A stretch of DNA of 64,000 nt from JAICMB01 sp963838885 (GTDB taxonomy: Bacteria > Acidobacteriota > Terriglobia > Bryobacterales > Bryobacteraceae), in NCBI GenBank assembly GCA_963838885.1, contig CAWITB010000015.1, positions 186,001 through 250,000 on the forward strand, given 5' to 3'. Both the position numbers and the translations under genes were made by a program. Below, piece after piece: positions 10,482 through 20,022 of the stretch; the stretch's first letter is position 1; the number at the start of each line of letters is the position of its first letter. The notes below the pieces were generated by a model. That model saw only the letters and a list, made by a program, of their open reading frames with translations, did no database searches and was not told the origin of the DNA.

Positions 10482-12405
10482 ATGAGACGGCGCGATTTTT
10501 TTGCGGCCGCGGCGCTGCTGGGCTGGGCGCAGGCGCGTTCCGGCGCGCAGACGGCGCGCAATCGCAATTTGCTCGAGTCATTGTGGAACGAGGGCCGAGC
10601 TGTCCGCGGCTGCGAGCGGCGCGTTTCATCCTTTTCCCGCCGCCGGAGACCGCGCCGGCTGGGACGGGCTGCCCGCCGATGCGCGCACTGCCTTGACCGG
10701 GGCGGGAGAAGGGCAGTTGCAGACCAACTGGGAGGTGCTGCCCGCCAGCGCCGCCCTGGAATTCGCGCGCACCGGAAACCGCTCTCACTATGAAGGCATG
10801 CGCGACCGCCGCCGGCGGAAACTGCAAGATCTCGTGCTGGCCGAGTGCGCCGAATTAAAAGGGCGGTTCGTCGACGAAGTCGTTAACGGGATCTGGCTTA
10901 CCTGTGAAGAGACCTTCTGGGGCGTTCCGGCGCATCTCGGCGCACAGAAAGCTAAAGTCGGCCTGCCGGATGTTACCGAACCTATCGTCGATCTATTCGC
11001 CGCGGAAACGGCCGCATTGTTGGCCTGGACTCTTTATCTCCTCGAACCCCAGCTTCGCAAGGTGTCGCGCTTAGTGCCGGACCGAATCCGCGTCGAAACG
11101 GAGCGGCGCATCCTGACGCCTTGCCTCGAGCGCGATTTCAGTTGGATGGGCTTTCACGGCCCCCCGCCCAATAACTGGGATCCCTGGATCTGTTCGAACT
11201 GGCTCACTGCGACCCTGCTTGTGGAGCCGGATCAAAAGCGGCGGGCCGCGGCGGTCGAAAAGATCGTTCGTTGTCTGGATCGTTTCCTGAACGGCTATGC
11301 GGACGATGGCGGCTGCGATGAAGGGCCCAGCTACTGGGGCCGCGCCGGAGCCTCGCTGTTCGATTGCCTGGAGATGTTGCGCCAGGCGAGCGGTGGCGCG
11401 TTGGACGCCTTCAACCAGCCGTTAATTCACCAGATCGGTCTTTACATTTGCCGCGCCCATATCGCCGGCGAGTGGTACACGAACTTCTCCGATGCCCCGG
11501 CGCGCGTGCTGGTGGATGGGGACCTTGTCTACCGCTTTGGCCGGCGGATGAAGGATGAAACCATGGCCCGGCACGGAGCCTACGCCGCCTTTGCTGGGAA
11601 CGAGACCGCGCTTCCGCGCGGCAGCATCGGCCGCGAGTTGCCGGCGCTGTTCAATCTCGCCGCGCTGCGCCAAGCGCCCCGAGCGCAGGCGCTGCTGCGC
11701 GATGTCTGGCTGCCGGGAATCGGCGTGATGGCGGCGCGCGTGAAGGAGGGCTCGACGCAGGGGCTCTATGTGGCGGCCGAGTGCGGCAACAACGGCAAAA
11801 GCCACAACCACAATGACGTCGGCAACTTCATCGTTTATTCCGGGGGCGCGCCCGCGATTATTGACGTAGGTGTCGAAACCTACACGGCGAAAACCTTCAG
11901 CCCCAGACGCTATGAAATCTGGACCATGCAATCGGCGTTTCACAACTGCCCCACCATTGATGGCGTCATGCAGTCGCCGGGCCGCCAGTACGCGGCCTCC
12001 TCGGTGAGCTGCCGCCAGGATGACGAAGCAGCCGAACTGCGCATGGACATCGCCGGCGCATATCCAAAGGAGGCGAATCTGGAGAGCTGGCGGCGGATGG
12101 TCCGCCTGGACCGAGCGCGTAATCAGGTGGAAGTCGCCGACGAGTATTCGTTGAACGGCCCGGCAAAAGAGATTACCCTCACCCTCATGACGCCCTGCCG
12201 GATCAGCCAGCAGCCCGGAACGCTGCAACTGGAAGACCGCGCCCGCGTGGCTTACGATCCGGCTCTGTCCGCCTCCGTCGAAGAGATCAAGCTCGACGAC
12301 CCACATCTCCGCAGTGTTTGGGGCGAGCGGATCTATCGCATACTCCTGCGCTCCGCCAATCCCTCGCGACAAGGCAAATGGAGTATGAGGATCAGTCAAG
12401 CATAA
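10482..12405 (+). CDS. Tat-exported heparinase II/III-like protein, one frame break
   Basis: The N-terminus MRRRDFFAAAALLGWAQA is a twin-arginine signal. The reading frame changes near 10597, soon after the signal, and the remaining roughly 600 residues are open. The toroid-type alpha-helical middle and the C-terminal part with GKSHNHNDVGNF and FHNCPTIDG match the heparinase II/III-like (PL12/PL21-type) superfamily, which cleaves uronic-acid polysaccharides. The His-Asn-His-Asn-Asp motif is the conserved C-terminal domain signature. It starts 10 bases after the receptor gene. Substrate is unknown. The Tat signal implies folding in the cytoplasm before export. Confidence 0.8.
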
Positions 12406-12499
12406 GCGACCTCAATGAGGTTCCACGTGAGCGCTCTCGGGCGGTGCTTTCTATGCGCTGGCCAAGCAGAATATGCAAGAAGGCTGATCTGCAGGCTAA

Positions 12500-13483
12500 T
12501 TAGGTCGCGGGCGGCAACGCTTGCAGGAAGCGGATCATGTGATCCATGTCCTGAGCGTTGAATTTATAAGCCGGCATAATGCTGCCCGGAGACATCTTCT
12601 TCGGATCGCGAAAATGCTCTTCCAGCCAAGCGCGGTCGCGGTGCTCGCTGACGCCGTTGAGCGGCGGCCCGACTTTCATCCCCACTTCGTTGACCATGTG
12701 GCAAGCTCCGCAATGCTGCGCCTCGTATAACATCGCGCCTTCCACGACAGGTTGCGGAGCGGCATTGAAATCGGCCTCATCGTCGCCCGTGATCTTCAGT
12801 ACGAACTGCGTCAGATCGTTCAACTGCGCGGTGGACAATTGCGTGGGCGGCGACGCACCGCCAGGGATCTTCGCGGCTACGTCCTTGAAGTGCGCGATTT
12901 GCCATTCTTTGTCGCGGTGCGCGGCGGAAACGCGCGTCAGGTCGGGTCCATTTCCTTTTTTCCCCTCACCGGGATGGCAAGACCGGCACTTCTGCTGCCG
13001 AAAATATCCAAGGCCCGCGAGCACGGGCGGCGAAAGCTGCTGCCAAGCGGCAATTTGACCGGAGTCCGAGACGTCGGCGCTTTCGGTCTGCGGCGGCGTT
13101 GTTACGACCGCGGCAGCCGTCAGGCCGGCCCATGCGAGGGCGCCCAGAGCCACGAAAAGGAACGCAAAAGTGCGCTTGGCGAGCCGCACCATGGGTCCGC
13201 GATCTAAGAAAGGAACGACAAACAGAACCAGCACCGCCAGGCCGGGCAGCACGGTGCTGCCGAAGATCTCCAGCGGACCTTTAAAAAATTTGAGCATCTG
13301 AAACAGAAACAGGAAATACCACTCGGGACGCGGAATGTAGGCCGTGTCGGTGGGATCCGCCAGTCTTTCGAGCGGGACGTGCGCGACCAGCGCGGTCACG
13401 AACAGCGCGACGAAGGCGACGAAAACGCCGAGCGTGTCTTTGAAAACCTGCTCCGGAAAAAATCGTTTACGGGGAGCCGACAT
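12500..13483 (-). CDS. Cytochrome b subunit IV-like protein fused to a diheme cytochrome c
   Basis: Residues 1-130 hold three membrane helices and the quinol-site motif PEWY at 53-56, as in subunit IV of b6f or the C-terminal half of cytochrome b. Residues 150-327 form two cytochrome c domains with haem sites CRSCH (166-170) and CGACH (258-262). The fusion supplies the terminal c-type haems of the quinol-cytochrome c reductase in one polypeptide. Its start overlaps the cytochrome b gene by 17 bases. With the Rieske gene it makes a three-gene operon. Family assignment is firm; the electron acceptor is unknown. Confidence 0.9.
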   Translation of the reverse strand: MSAPRKRFFPEQVFKDTLGVFVAFVALFVTALVAHVPLERLADPTDTAYIPRPEWYFLFLFQMLKFFKGPLEIFGSTVLPGLAVLVLFVVPFLDRGPMVRLAKRTFAFLFVALGALAWAGLTAAAVVTTPPQTESADVSDSGQIAAWQQLSPPVLAGLGYFRQQKCRSCHPGEGKKGNGPDLTRVSAAHRDKEWQIAHFKDVAAKIPGGASPPTQLSTAQLNDLTQFVLKITGDDEADFNAAPQPVVEGAMLYEAQHCGACHMVNEVGMKVGPPLNGVSEHRDRAWLEEHFRDPKKMSPGSIMPAYKFNAQDMDHMIRFLQALPPAT

Positions 13484-14132
13484 CGCCGACGGCGGGCGCT
13501 ACGCCGTGCTTGCGGACGAGGTAAATATGTATCCCAATCAGGATGATCGTCAGCGGCGGCAGCAGCACGACGTGCAAAGCGTAGAAGCGCGCGAAGGTAA
13601 CGACCCCGATGCCGCCGCCGCCGCCGAGCAGGCGCGTGATGTACGTCCCGGCGAGCGGCGCCTGGCCGGCGATCTGGGTTGCGACTACCGTGGCCCAATA
13701 CGCGCGGTTGTCCCACGGCAGCAGATATCCGGTGAGCCCGAACGCCATCGTGATCAAGAGGAGCACGACTCCGAGCATCCAGGTCGCCTCGCGAGGTTTC
13801 TTGTAAGCTCCGTACAAAAAAACCTGGATCATGTGCGCGACCACGATCACGACCATGAAGCTCGCGCCCCAATGGTGCAGTCCGCGGATGATGCGGCCCG
13901 CGGTCAGTTCCGTCATGATGTACTTCACGCTGTTGTAAGCGTCGCCGGGCGTGGGCGCGTAATTTATGGCCAGCAGGATGCCGGTAAATGCCTGCAGCAG
14001 GAAAAAGAACACCGCCATGCTGCCGATGATCTGATGCCAGCCGCTCGAAGCCGGGATCTCCTCGTAGAGGAAATTTCGCACGGCTGTTTCGATGCCGGTG
14101 CGGTGTTCGAGCCAGGCGACCAGTTTACGCAT
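13467..14132 (-). CDS. Cytochrome b6-like subunit of a quinol:cytochrome c reductase
   Basis: This 221-residue protein is the N-terminal, four-helix half of cytochrome b. It keeps the paired His haem ligands of helix B (RGLHHWGASFMVVIVVAHM) and helix D (FYALHVVLLPPLTIILIGIH). The WKxxL-type quinone site is not obvious. The rest of cytochrome b is encoded separately downstream, so the subunit is split as in b6f complexes. It overlaps the Rieske gene by 8 bases upstream and the subunit IV-cytochrome c gene by 17 bases downstream, consistent with coupled translation of the complex in the cytoplasmic membrane. Confidence 0.92.
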   Translation of the reverse strand: MRKLVAWLEHRTGIETAVRNFLYEEIPASSGWHQIIGSMAVFFFLLQAFTGILLAINYAPTPGDAYNSVKYIMTELTAGRIIRGLHHWGASFMVVIVVAHMIQVFLYGAYKKPREATWMLGVVLLLITMAFGLTGYLLPWDNRAYWATVVATQIAGQAPLAGTYITRLLGGGGGIGVVTFARFYALHVVLLPPLTIILIGIHIYLVRKHGVAPAVGDVGSP

Positions 14133-14622
14133 GGGGTTCGAGCGGACCGATCTGCAGCCGGTCGCCCGCGATTTTTACCTCATAGCGGTCGAGCGGCCGG
14201 GGCGCCGGGCCGCTCAACACCCGGCCGTCCATGGCGAACACCGAAGTGTGGCAGGGGCACAGGAAAGTCTTGCTGCCCTGGTCCCAATGATAGGCGCAGC
14301 CTAGATGGGTGCATTGCGGCGAGAACGCGATCGCTTTGTTTTCGGCGGTCTTGACGACCCAGGCAGTCGTTTTTTGTTTGCTTACCTTCCAGCCGTCGAT
14401 TTTAGTCGCGACGAAGGATACCTCCTTGGGCGCGTCCACTTGGATCTGCGCGAGGTCCGCCGCGTCCACCCACTGCTGTTTTTTCTTTACTCGGGGCGGA
14501 AAAAACAGATACATGAACGCGGGAACCGAAAGCATCCCCGCCATGACGGCGGAAAAGCCATAGATAAAGGACAAATAGTAAAACTCGCGGCGCGTCGGCT
14601 GAGCTTGATATTCGGCGGTCAT
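14125..14622 (-). CDS. Rieske [2Fe-2S] protein of the cytochrome bc complex
   Basis: This 165-residue protein has one N-terminal membrane anchor (about residues 17-40) and a Rieske domain with cluster boxes CTHLGC (from Cys104) and CPCH (Cys122, Cys124, His125). The Cys-x-His pairs bind the [2Fe-2S] cluster, and the extra cysteines (109 and 124) can form the usual disulfide. RR at residues 11-12 just before the hydrophobic segment fits Tat export, which is normal for the family. It is the first gene of the operon with the two cytochrome b/c genes. Confidence 0.92.
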   Translation of the reverse strand: MTAEYQAQPTRREFYYLSFIYGFSAVMAGMLSVPAFMYLFFPPRVKKKQQWVDAADLAQIQVDAPKEVSFVATKIDGWKVSKQKTTAWVVKTAENKAIAFSPQCTHLGCAYHWDQGSKTFLCPCHTSVFAMDGRVLSGPAPRPLDRYEVKIAGDRLQIGPLEPHA

Positions 14623-14682
14623 AATCGGCGATCCAAGTTTACAGAGTTACCACAATGCGTTTGGGTTACGCCAACGGCAGCG

Positions 14683-17058
14683 TCAGGCCGCTTGCGGCAG
14701 ACAGGCGGCCAACAGATTGGATCGCAGGATTTCTTCGACCTCCGGTGAGAGCTTGCCGGCGCCGGAAGTGACGTAGAACACGTCCAGCGCTTTGTGCGCT
14801 TCGGTGTCGATCAGCACGACTTCGATGTTGCAGCCTGCCGCCGATATTGCGGACGTGAGATCGTAAAGCAGACCAGGCCGGTCCTCGGCGACGATCTCGA
14901 TGAGCGTGGCGGTCGCGGAGACATCGTTGTTGAAGATTACCGAGGGACGGACGCGTCCGCCGGCGAGCGCGCGCGCCCGCTTCTTAAGCAACTGCTTCAC
15001 ATCGATCTTACCGAGAGTGCAGCGGGCGACCGTGTCGCGCAGCCGGTCGGCTTCGGCCGCATTCAGCTCCAGGGTGCGCAGCGGGTCCGAAAAGACGAAG
15101 GTGTCGAGCACCAATCCCTGCCTGTTCGCAAAGGCTTCGGCTTTAAGAATATTCACGCCGAAACTGGCCAGGGCGCCGGAAATCGAGGCCAGCAGGAAGG
15201 GCCGGTCGGGAGCGATCACGGTCATGAGATAGGTCCCGCCGTTCTTTTGCAGATCGATCATGGCGCCGCTGCGCGCCTGCTCCATGTGCCGCTCGATTTC
15301 GGCTTCCGAATGCGTTCGCAGGTAGCGCATGGGAAAGCCTTCGAGGAACTCCGAGCGCGGCGTGTCCGGGGCGGCGTGGATTTTTTCCGACTGCAGTTCG
15401 CGCGTGAGCTCTTCATGCCCGGCCGCGTAAGCGCGCCAGAGCTGTTCGAGACGCCACGGCGTCATCGCCGTAGGATTGACGGAGGCGATGTCGGCGTAGG
15501 TCATCAGCGCCAGCGGCTTCAGGAATTCCACCGCGCCGGCTTGGTCGGCAATGTGTCGCGCCGTCGCTGGATCGTTGAGATCGCGCGAGGTCATGATGGA
15601 CGAAAGATCCAAATGATGCCGGATCAAGAAATCGATGGTCGCCTTATCGGACGCCGGGGCGCCAAAACGGTCCAGCACGGCGGCGGCGATTGCCGCGGAG
15701 CGTGGCGCATGCTCGCCGCGGCCTTTCCCTACGTCATGAAGCAGCAGCGCCATTCGCAGCAGATCCGGCCGGTCGATCTCGGTCGCCAGCTCGGCGAAAC
15801 GCGCCTGCAGGCCATCCTTGGTGGAGGCGAGTTGCTCGAGGGTCTCCAGCGTCAGCAGCGTATGCTCGTCGACGGTGTAGCGATGATAGAAATCGCGAAC
15901 CACCAGGCAATCGATGCGGCTCCACTCGGGAATAATCTTTTCAAGAATTCCGGTCTCGTGCATGACGCGGATTCCATGGGAGCAATTGGGATGCGCCAAC
16001 AGCTCGCGGAAGTAGGCCCAGGGCGGCGGCGTGGCGGCGCATGTGGCCAGCCGCCGCTCCGTTTCGGGCGCGAGCGGCAGGCGATGGCGGGTAACGAACA
16101 TAGCGAGCCGCATCACCAGCCCGGGGTCCGCCTCCAGGCGCCGCGGATCGCGAAGGTAAACGCGCTCGCGCGAGACCGTGAACTCCGCGTTCGAGAGGCG
16201 GCCGCGCCAGTCGCGAAATTGCGCTAGCAGCCCGGCATGGGCGCTTTCCACCGCGTCGAGGGCGCGCTTTGCGGCGCGGAAGATCTCGCGCGCATTGCGG
16301 TAGTATTCGCGCATCCAAGAAGCGGCGTCGTGCGACGCCGAGCCGGGCGAAGCCGGATCGGGCGATTGTGCCTCCTGCGCTTCGAAAGTGAGCAGGTTGT
16401 TATCGCGATGGAAAAAATCGTGAAGAAAGAGGCGCACCGAATAGACGAATTGACGCGCCTCCTCGATGTCCGCGGATTCCGGACCACCCAGCTTCGCGAG
16501 CCAATGAATGGCGTGGATGTCCCGCAGGGCGCCGGGGTGCTCCTTGACGTTCGGCTCCAGGTGATGGATGGTGTCCTGATATTTGGCGTGGCGCGCACGC
16601 ACGGCTTTGGCCAGTGCGTGCGCGACTGCGGTCTTCTGCGCGGCGAGGAATTTCGGGAAGCGGCTCTCCAGCTCCGCGAAGCGCGCCGGGTCGCCGCGCA
16701 GCCAGCGGCGGTCGAGCAGGCTGATGGTCAATTCCAGATTGCCTTCGTGCAACTCGCAACAATCCGCGACGGGGCGCACGGAATGACTGACGCGCAGTCC
16801 TTCATCCCACAGGATGCGGAGAAATTCCGAAATGGGCTCCTTCGCCGCGGCGGAATCCGGCAATCTGTCGACCAGCAACAAGAGATCGACATCCGAATAG
16901 GGGAACAACTCGCAGCGGCCGTAGCCGCCCACGGCCACCACCGTCGCGTCGGGCCGGGCGCGTTCGAAAGCCGCGGCGACGGAGTTGTCGACTCGCGACG
17001 CGCGATCGGCGAGCATCGCGGCCGCCGCGGGCATGTTGATTCCCTGGAGCGCGTTCAA
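14683..17058 (-). CDS. glnD: [Protein-PII] uridylyltransferase/uridylyl-removing enzyme
   Basis: The 791-residue protein has the domain order of GlnD: a nucleotidyltransferase with VGGYGRCELFPYSDVD (residues 43-58), a helical linker, an HD domain with LLHDVGKGRGEHA, and two C-terminal ACT domains (VIAPDRPFLL and IVAEDRPGLL starts). It adds UMP to PII when glutamine is low and removes it when glutamine is high. The N-terminus is shorter than in enterobacteria. The start overlaps the glnB stop by 4 bases (ATGA). The operon amtB-glnB-glnD puts the transporter, its regulator and the regulator's modifier together. Confidence 0.95.
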   Translation of the reverse strand: MNALQGINMPAAAAMLADRASRVDNSVAAAFERARPDATVVAVGGYGRCELFPYSDVDLLLLVDRLPDSAAAKEPISEFLRILWDEGLRVSHSVRPVADCCELHEGNLELTISLLDRRWLRGDPARFAELESRFPKFLAAQKTAVAHALAKAVRARHAKYQDTIHHLEPNVKEHPGALRDIHAIHWLAKLGGPESADIEEARQFVYSVRLFLHDFFHRDNNLLTFEAQEAQSPDPASPGSASHDAASWMREYYRNAREIFRAAKRALDAVESAHAGLLAQFRDWRGRLSNAEFTVSRERVYLRDPRRLEADPGLVMRLAMFVTRHRLPLAPETERRLATCAATPPPWAYFRELLAHPNCSHGIRVMHETGILEKIIPEWSRIDCLVVRDFYHRYTVDEHTLLTLETLEQLASTKDGLQARFAELATEIDRPDLLRMALLLHDVGKGRGEHAPRSAAIAAAVLDRFGAPASDKATIDFLIRHHLDLSSIMTSRDLNDPATARHIADQAGAVEFLKPLALMTYADIASVNPTAMTPWRLEQLWRAYAAGHEELTRELQSEKIHAAPDTPRSEFLEGFPMRYLRTHSEAEIERHMEQARSGAMIDLQKNGGTYLMTVIAPDRPFLLASISGALASFGVNILKAEAFANRQGLVLDTFVFSDPLRTLELNAAEADRLRDTVARCTLGKIDVKQLLKKRARALAGGRVRPSVIFNNDVSATATLIEIVAEDRPGLLYDLTSAISAAGCNIEVVLIDTEAHKALDVFYVTSGAGKLSPEVEEILRSNLLAACLPQAA

Positions 17059-17393
17059 AGCGCGCCTTCTCCGCGGTCGTCGTTGCGGATGCGGATAGCG
17101 TCGGCAACGTCGTAAACGAACACTTTGCCGTCGCCGATCTTGCCGCTGCGCGCCGCCTTTACCAGCGTCTCGACGACCTCCGCGGCGCGATCGCTGGGCA
17201 CCACCATTTCGAGCTTCACCTTGGGCAGAAGATCGACCTGGTATTCCATGCCGCGGTAGATCTCCTTGTGCCCCTTCTGGCGTCCATGGCCGCGCACTTC
17301 CGAGACCGTCATGCCGTCCACGCCGATCTCTTTCAGCGCTTCGCGGACCGGTTCGAGCTTGTGCGGCTGGATGATGGCTTCGATTTTTTTCAT
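17055..17393 (-). CDS. glnB: Nitrogen regulatory protein PII
   Basis: This 112-residue protein is standard PII length. It has the T-loop segment GRQKGHKEIYRGMEY with the uridylylation site Tyr51, and the C-terminal signature that begins GKIGDGKVFV. PII senses ATP, ADP and 2-oxoglutarate and controls AmtB and nitrogen enzymes. It sits between amtB (1-base gap) and glnD (4-base overlap). Linkage to amtB suggests it could be called glnK; sequence alone does not separate the two names. Confidence 0.95.
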   Translation of the reverse strand: MKKIEAIIQPHKLEPVREALKEIGVDGMTVSEVRGHGRQKGHKEIYRGMEYQVDLLPKVKLEMVVPSDRAAEVVETLVKAARSGKIGDGKVFVYDVADAIRIRNDDRGEGAL

Positions 17394-17394
17394 G

Positions 17395-18792
17395 TTACGC
17401 CTCGAAATTGTAGCCCTCTTCGCCGTGCATGCTGACGTCGAGACCTTCCAGTTCCTGCTCCGGCGAGACCCTGACGCCCGTAATCATGTCACATATTTTA
17501 AGGACCACGATCGTGCCCACGGCGGCCAGAGTCCAGGAGATCAGAATCCCGATAAACTGATTCAGCACCTGCGCCCCGTGTCCGTCTATGAGTCCGAGGG
17601 GAAGCGGATGCCCGGCGGAGTCTCTCAGACCGTCATTGATGACGTTGGTGGCGAAAACTCCGGTGAGAAGGGCGCCGAGGGTCCCTCCCGCCCCGTGCAC
17701 GCCGAAGGCGTCCAGTGAATCGTCATACTTAAACTTCGATTTCACCGCCGTCACCATGAAGTAGCAGAGGATTCCCGCCAAGAACCCGATGAGCAGCGCG
17801 GGGAAAGGCTTTACGAAACCGGAAGCGGGCGTGATCGCAACCAGGCCCGCCACGCACCCGGAGATTCCACCTAGGACGCTCGATCTGCCGTCGTGGAACC
17901 ATTCGGCGAGCAGCCATCCGAGGGCTGCCGCGGCAGCCGCAAAATGCGTCGCGACGAAGGCGCTGGTGGCCAGACCCGAAGCCGCGAGCGCGCTTCCGGC
18001 ATTGAATCCAAACCAGCCCACCCACAGCAGGCATGCGCCAATGAAGCTCAGCACCAGGCTGTGCGGCTTCATGGGTTCGACCATGTAACCGCGGCGCTTG
18101 CCCAGGTAGAGCGCGCATACCAGCGCCGAGACGCCGGAACTGATATGGACGACGGTGCCTCCCGCGAAATCGAAGCAGGGGATTGCGCCGCCGGAGAACG
18201 CATTGAGAAGCCCTCCTTTGCCCCACACCATATGCGCCATCGGCAAATAGACCACGAACATCCAGAGCACGGTGAACAGCAGCATGGCGCTGTATTTCAT
18301 GCGCTCGGCAAAAGCGCCGGAGATCAGCGCCGGGGTGATGATGGCGAACATGAGCTGGAAAATCATGAACGTCTGCTGTGGGATCGTGGCGGCGTAATCG
18401 GGGTTGGGAGCGTTCCCGACGCCCGCAAGGAAGGCATAGCGCAGGCCCCCCAGGAACGGCGTGCCTTCGGCGAAGGCCAAGCTGTAGCCCACCACCGCCC
18501 ACAGCACGGTGACGACCGCCATCAGACTGAAGCTCTGCATCATGGTTCCGAGGACGTTTTTGCGGCGCACCAGGCCGCCGTAGAACAATGCCAGACCGGG
18601 GCCGGTCATCAGGAGAACTAGCGCGGCGCTGGCCAACATCCAGGCATTGTCGCCGGCGCTTTGGGCCGATTTCACGGCATTCTCGACCGCGGTGATACGG
18701 TCGGGCGCGGGTGAAATGGATTGCGCGGAAGCGCAGTAACAGGCCCACGCCAGCATGGCCGCACTTCGACCGGCAAGGCCGCGAGAAAGCAT
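17395..18792 (-). CDS. amtB: Ammonium transporter
   Basis: A signal peptide is followed by a spacer and eleven predicted membrane helices. The conserved Asp of CFDFAGGTVVH and the twin pore histidines in VHISSG and FGVHGAGG are present, so the channel should conduct ammonium. I chose ATG 18792 because the usual signal sequence starts there; an in-frame ATG at 18828 adds 12 residues of no clear function. It is the first gene of the amtB-glnB-glnD operon. The C-terminal tail includes the region that contacts PII. Confidence 0.95.
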   Translation of the reverse strand: MLSRGLAGRSAAMLAWACYCASAQSISPAPDRITAVENAVKSAQSAGDNAWMLASAALVLLMTGPGLALFYGGLVRRKNVLGTMMQSFSLMAVVTVLWAVVGYSLAFAEGTPFLGGLRYAFLAGVGNAPNPDYAATIPQQTFMIFQLMFAIITPALISGAFAERMKYSAMLLFTVLWMFVVYLPMAHMVWGKGGLLNAFSGGAIPCFDFAGGTVVHISSGVSALVCALYLGKRRGYMVEPMKPHSLVLSFIGACLLWVGWFGFNAGSALAASGLATSAFVATHFAAAAAALGWLLAEWFHDGRSSVLGGISGCVAGLVAITPASGFVKPFPALLIGFLAGILCYFMVTAVKSKFKYDDSLDAFGVHGAGGTLGALLTGVFATNVINDGLRDSAGHPLPLGLIDGHGAQVLNQFIGILISWTLAAVGTIVVLKICDMITGVRVSPEQELEGLDVSMHGEEGYNFEA

Positions 18793-18859
18793 GATCCATG
18801 ATGATCCATGCGGCGCGCTCGTTTCCAACAGAATGTTCTATGGGCCGGATAGGGATTTT

Positions 18860-19588
18860 CTATCGCGCCGGCGGAAGTTGTGGGCAGGCATAATGGAGCA
18901 TCTTCGCAACCCAATCGGCGTGGGGGAGCCCGCAACCGGAAAGAGCTTTAAGCTCCCTGCCGATGTCATACTCCACGCGCCGGATGGCCGGCTTGGACCC
19001 ATCCAGCAAGAGGTATGCGGCGCGGCGATCGCCGTCGTAGGGAAGACCTACGCTGCCGCAGTTGGCGACGATCATTCCTGGGAGGGCGCGAACGAAGGGG
19101 CGATGAATATGCCCATAGGCGGCAATGGGACAGCCGAGCGGCGCGTAAACCGATTCGAGCTCGGCATCACTCGCTTCCGGCGCGGGCGCGCGCCAGGGAG
19201 TTTCGGGACTGCCGTGCACGAGCGCCATCGGACCATGAATCTGAATACGGGGGAGGGCGCGCAGCCACGCCAGCCGCTCTTCTCCCAGCGCTTCGCGGGT
19301 TGCCGCCGCCATCTCGCGAATGGCGGTCCAGAGGGACGGCGGCGCAGTCGATTGGCTCGCAAATTCCTCAAGCGACTCGGGGCTAAAGAGCATTTCATCG
19401 GTATTGCCAACCACGCCCTGCCAGCCGAGATCGCGAATGGAATCCACAATCTCCGCGGGACTTGCTCCCGTGTCGGCCAGATCGCCGCCGTGAAGGATCA
19501 CATCGGGCGAGGTTTGGCGCAGATCCGCCAAGACCGCCTCAAAGGCGGTTCGGTTGCCGTGGATGTCGGATACGATCGCGATGCGCAG
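18860..19588 (-). CDS. Calcineurin-like metallophosphoesterase, probable CTG start
   Basis: All five metal motifs are present: DIHGN, HGGDLAD, VGNTDE, VHGSPE and YGHIHRPF, as in YfcE/MJ0936-type phosphodiesterases. The first motif lies upstream of the first ATG (19531), so that ATG is too short. Reading further upstream in frame, the codon run is TAC GGA GGC GCC GCG CTG CGC ATC GCG, and a stop lies six codons before CTG. The GGAGG is well spaced from this CTG at 19588, so I propose a non-ATG start; a base error is the alternative. The substrate is unknown. Confidence 0.75.
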   Translation of the reverse strand: MRIAIVSDIHGNRTAFEAVLADLRQTSPDVILHGGDLADTGASPAEIVDSIRDLGWQGVVGNTDEMLFSPESLEEFASQSTAPPSLWTAIREMAAATREALGEERLAWLRALPRIQIHGPMALVHGSPETPWRAPAPEASDAELESVYAPLGCPIAAYGHIHRPFVRALPGMIVANCGSVGLPYDGDRRAAYLLLDGSKPAIRRVEYDIGRELKALSGCGLPHADWVAKMLHYACPQLPPAR

Positions 19589-19612
19589 CGCGGCGCCTCC
19601 GTATCGAATTTA

Positions 19613-19966
19613 CTATCGTTCCGATGAGACCAGCATCTCTTCTTCTTCGAGCGCGCGGCGGATCTCTTCGCTCGGCGGCGACCAGCGATAGCCGCCTCCG
19701 AACTCGACGCCCACGGCGAACTTGGTTCCTTTGCGCGTACAGGAGCGAACAACGCCGCGCGCCTGCAGACCGATCTTGTCGCTTCGCAGCGTGACGTCGG
19801 CGCGCGGCCGAAGCTGCTCAAAAAGCTCGAAGCGCATTCCGGACGCCGAAATATCGAAGGACTTCGTCAGGGCGGATTTTTCGCGCCCGTACTCGTCGCG
19901 CCAACCGACGCGAACGGTGACGGAAAGCGTTTTGCGCGTCTGGTGGCGTAGGTTTCCGTTCGGCAT
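19613..19966 (-). CDS. PilZ-domain protein, candidate c-di-GMP receptor
   Basis: The 117-residue protein is one PilZ domain. The first c-di-GMP motif RxxxR appears as RHQTR near the N-terminus, and the second (D/N)xSxxG appears as DISASG. A GVEF strand near the end fits the barrel fold. It lies 24 bases upstream of the phosphoesterase gene in the same direction, so the two may be cotranscribed. Binding of c-di-GMP is likely from the motifs. The target process is unknown; motility or envelope control would fit a flagellated host. Confidence 0.8.
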   Translation of the reverse strand: MPNGNLRHQTRKTLSVTVRVGWRDEYGREKSALTKSFDISASGMRFELFEQLRPRADVTLRSDKIGLQARGVVRSCTRKGTKFAVGVEFGGGYRWSPPSEEIRRALEEEEMLVSSER

Positions 19967-20022
19967 GCCTGGTCTATAGAGTGATCGGCCGGGCGTCGAT
20001 AATCTTTAGCGTTAAAACGAGC

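Noticed and set aside
14794..16227. A long plus-strand open frame of 477 codons antisense to glnD
   Set aside because: It has no domain I recognise, runs opposite to a clear glnD, and has the composition of an antisense frame in GC-rich DNA. Similar long antisense frames oppose lptD, the heparinase, fliI and amtB.
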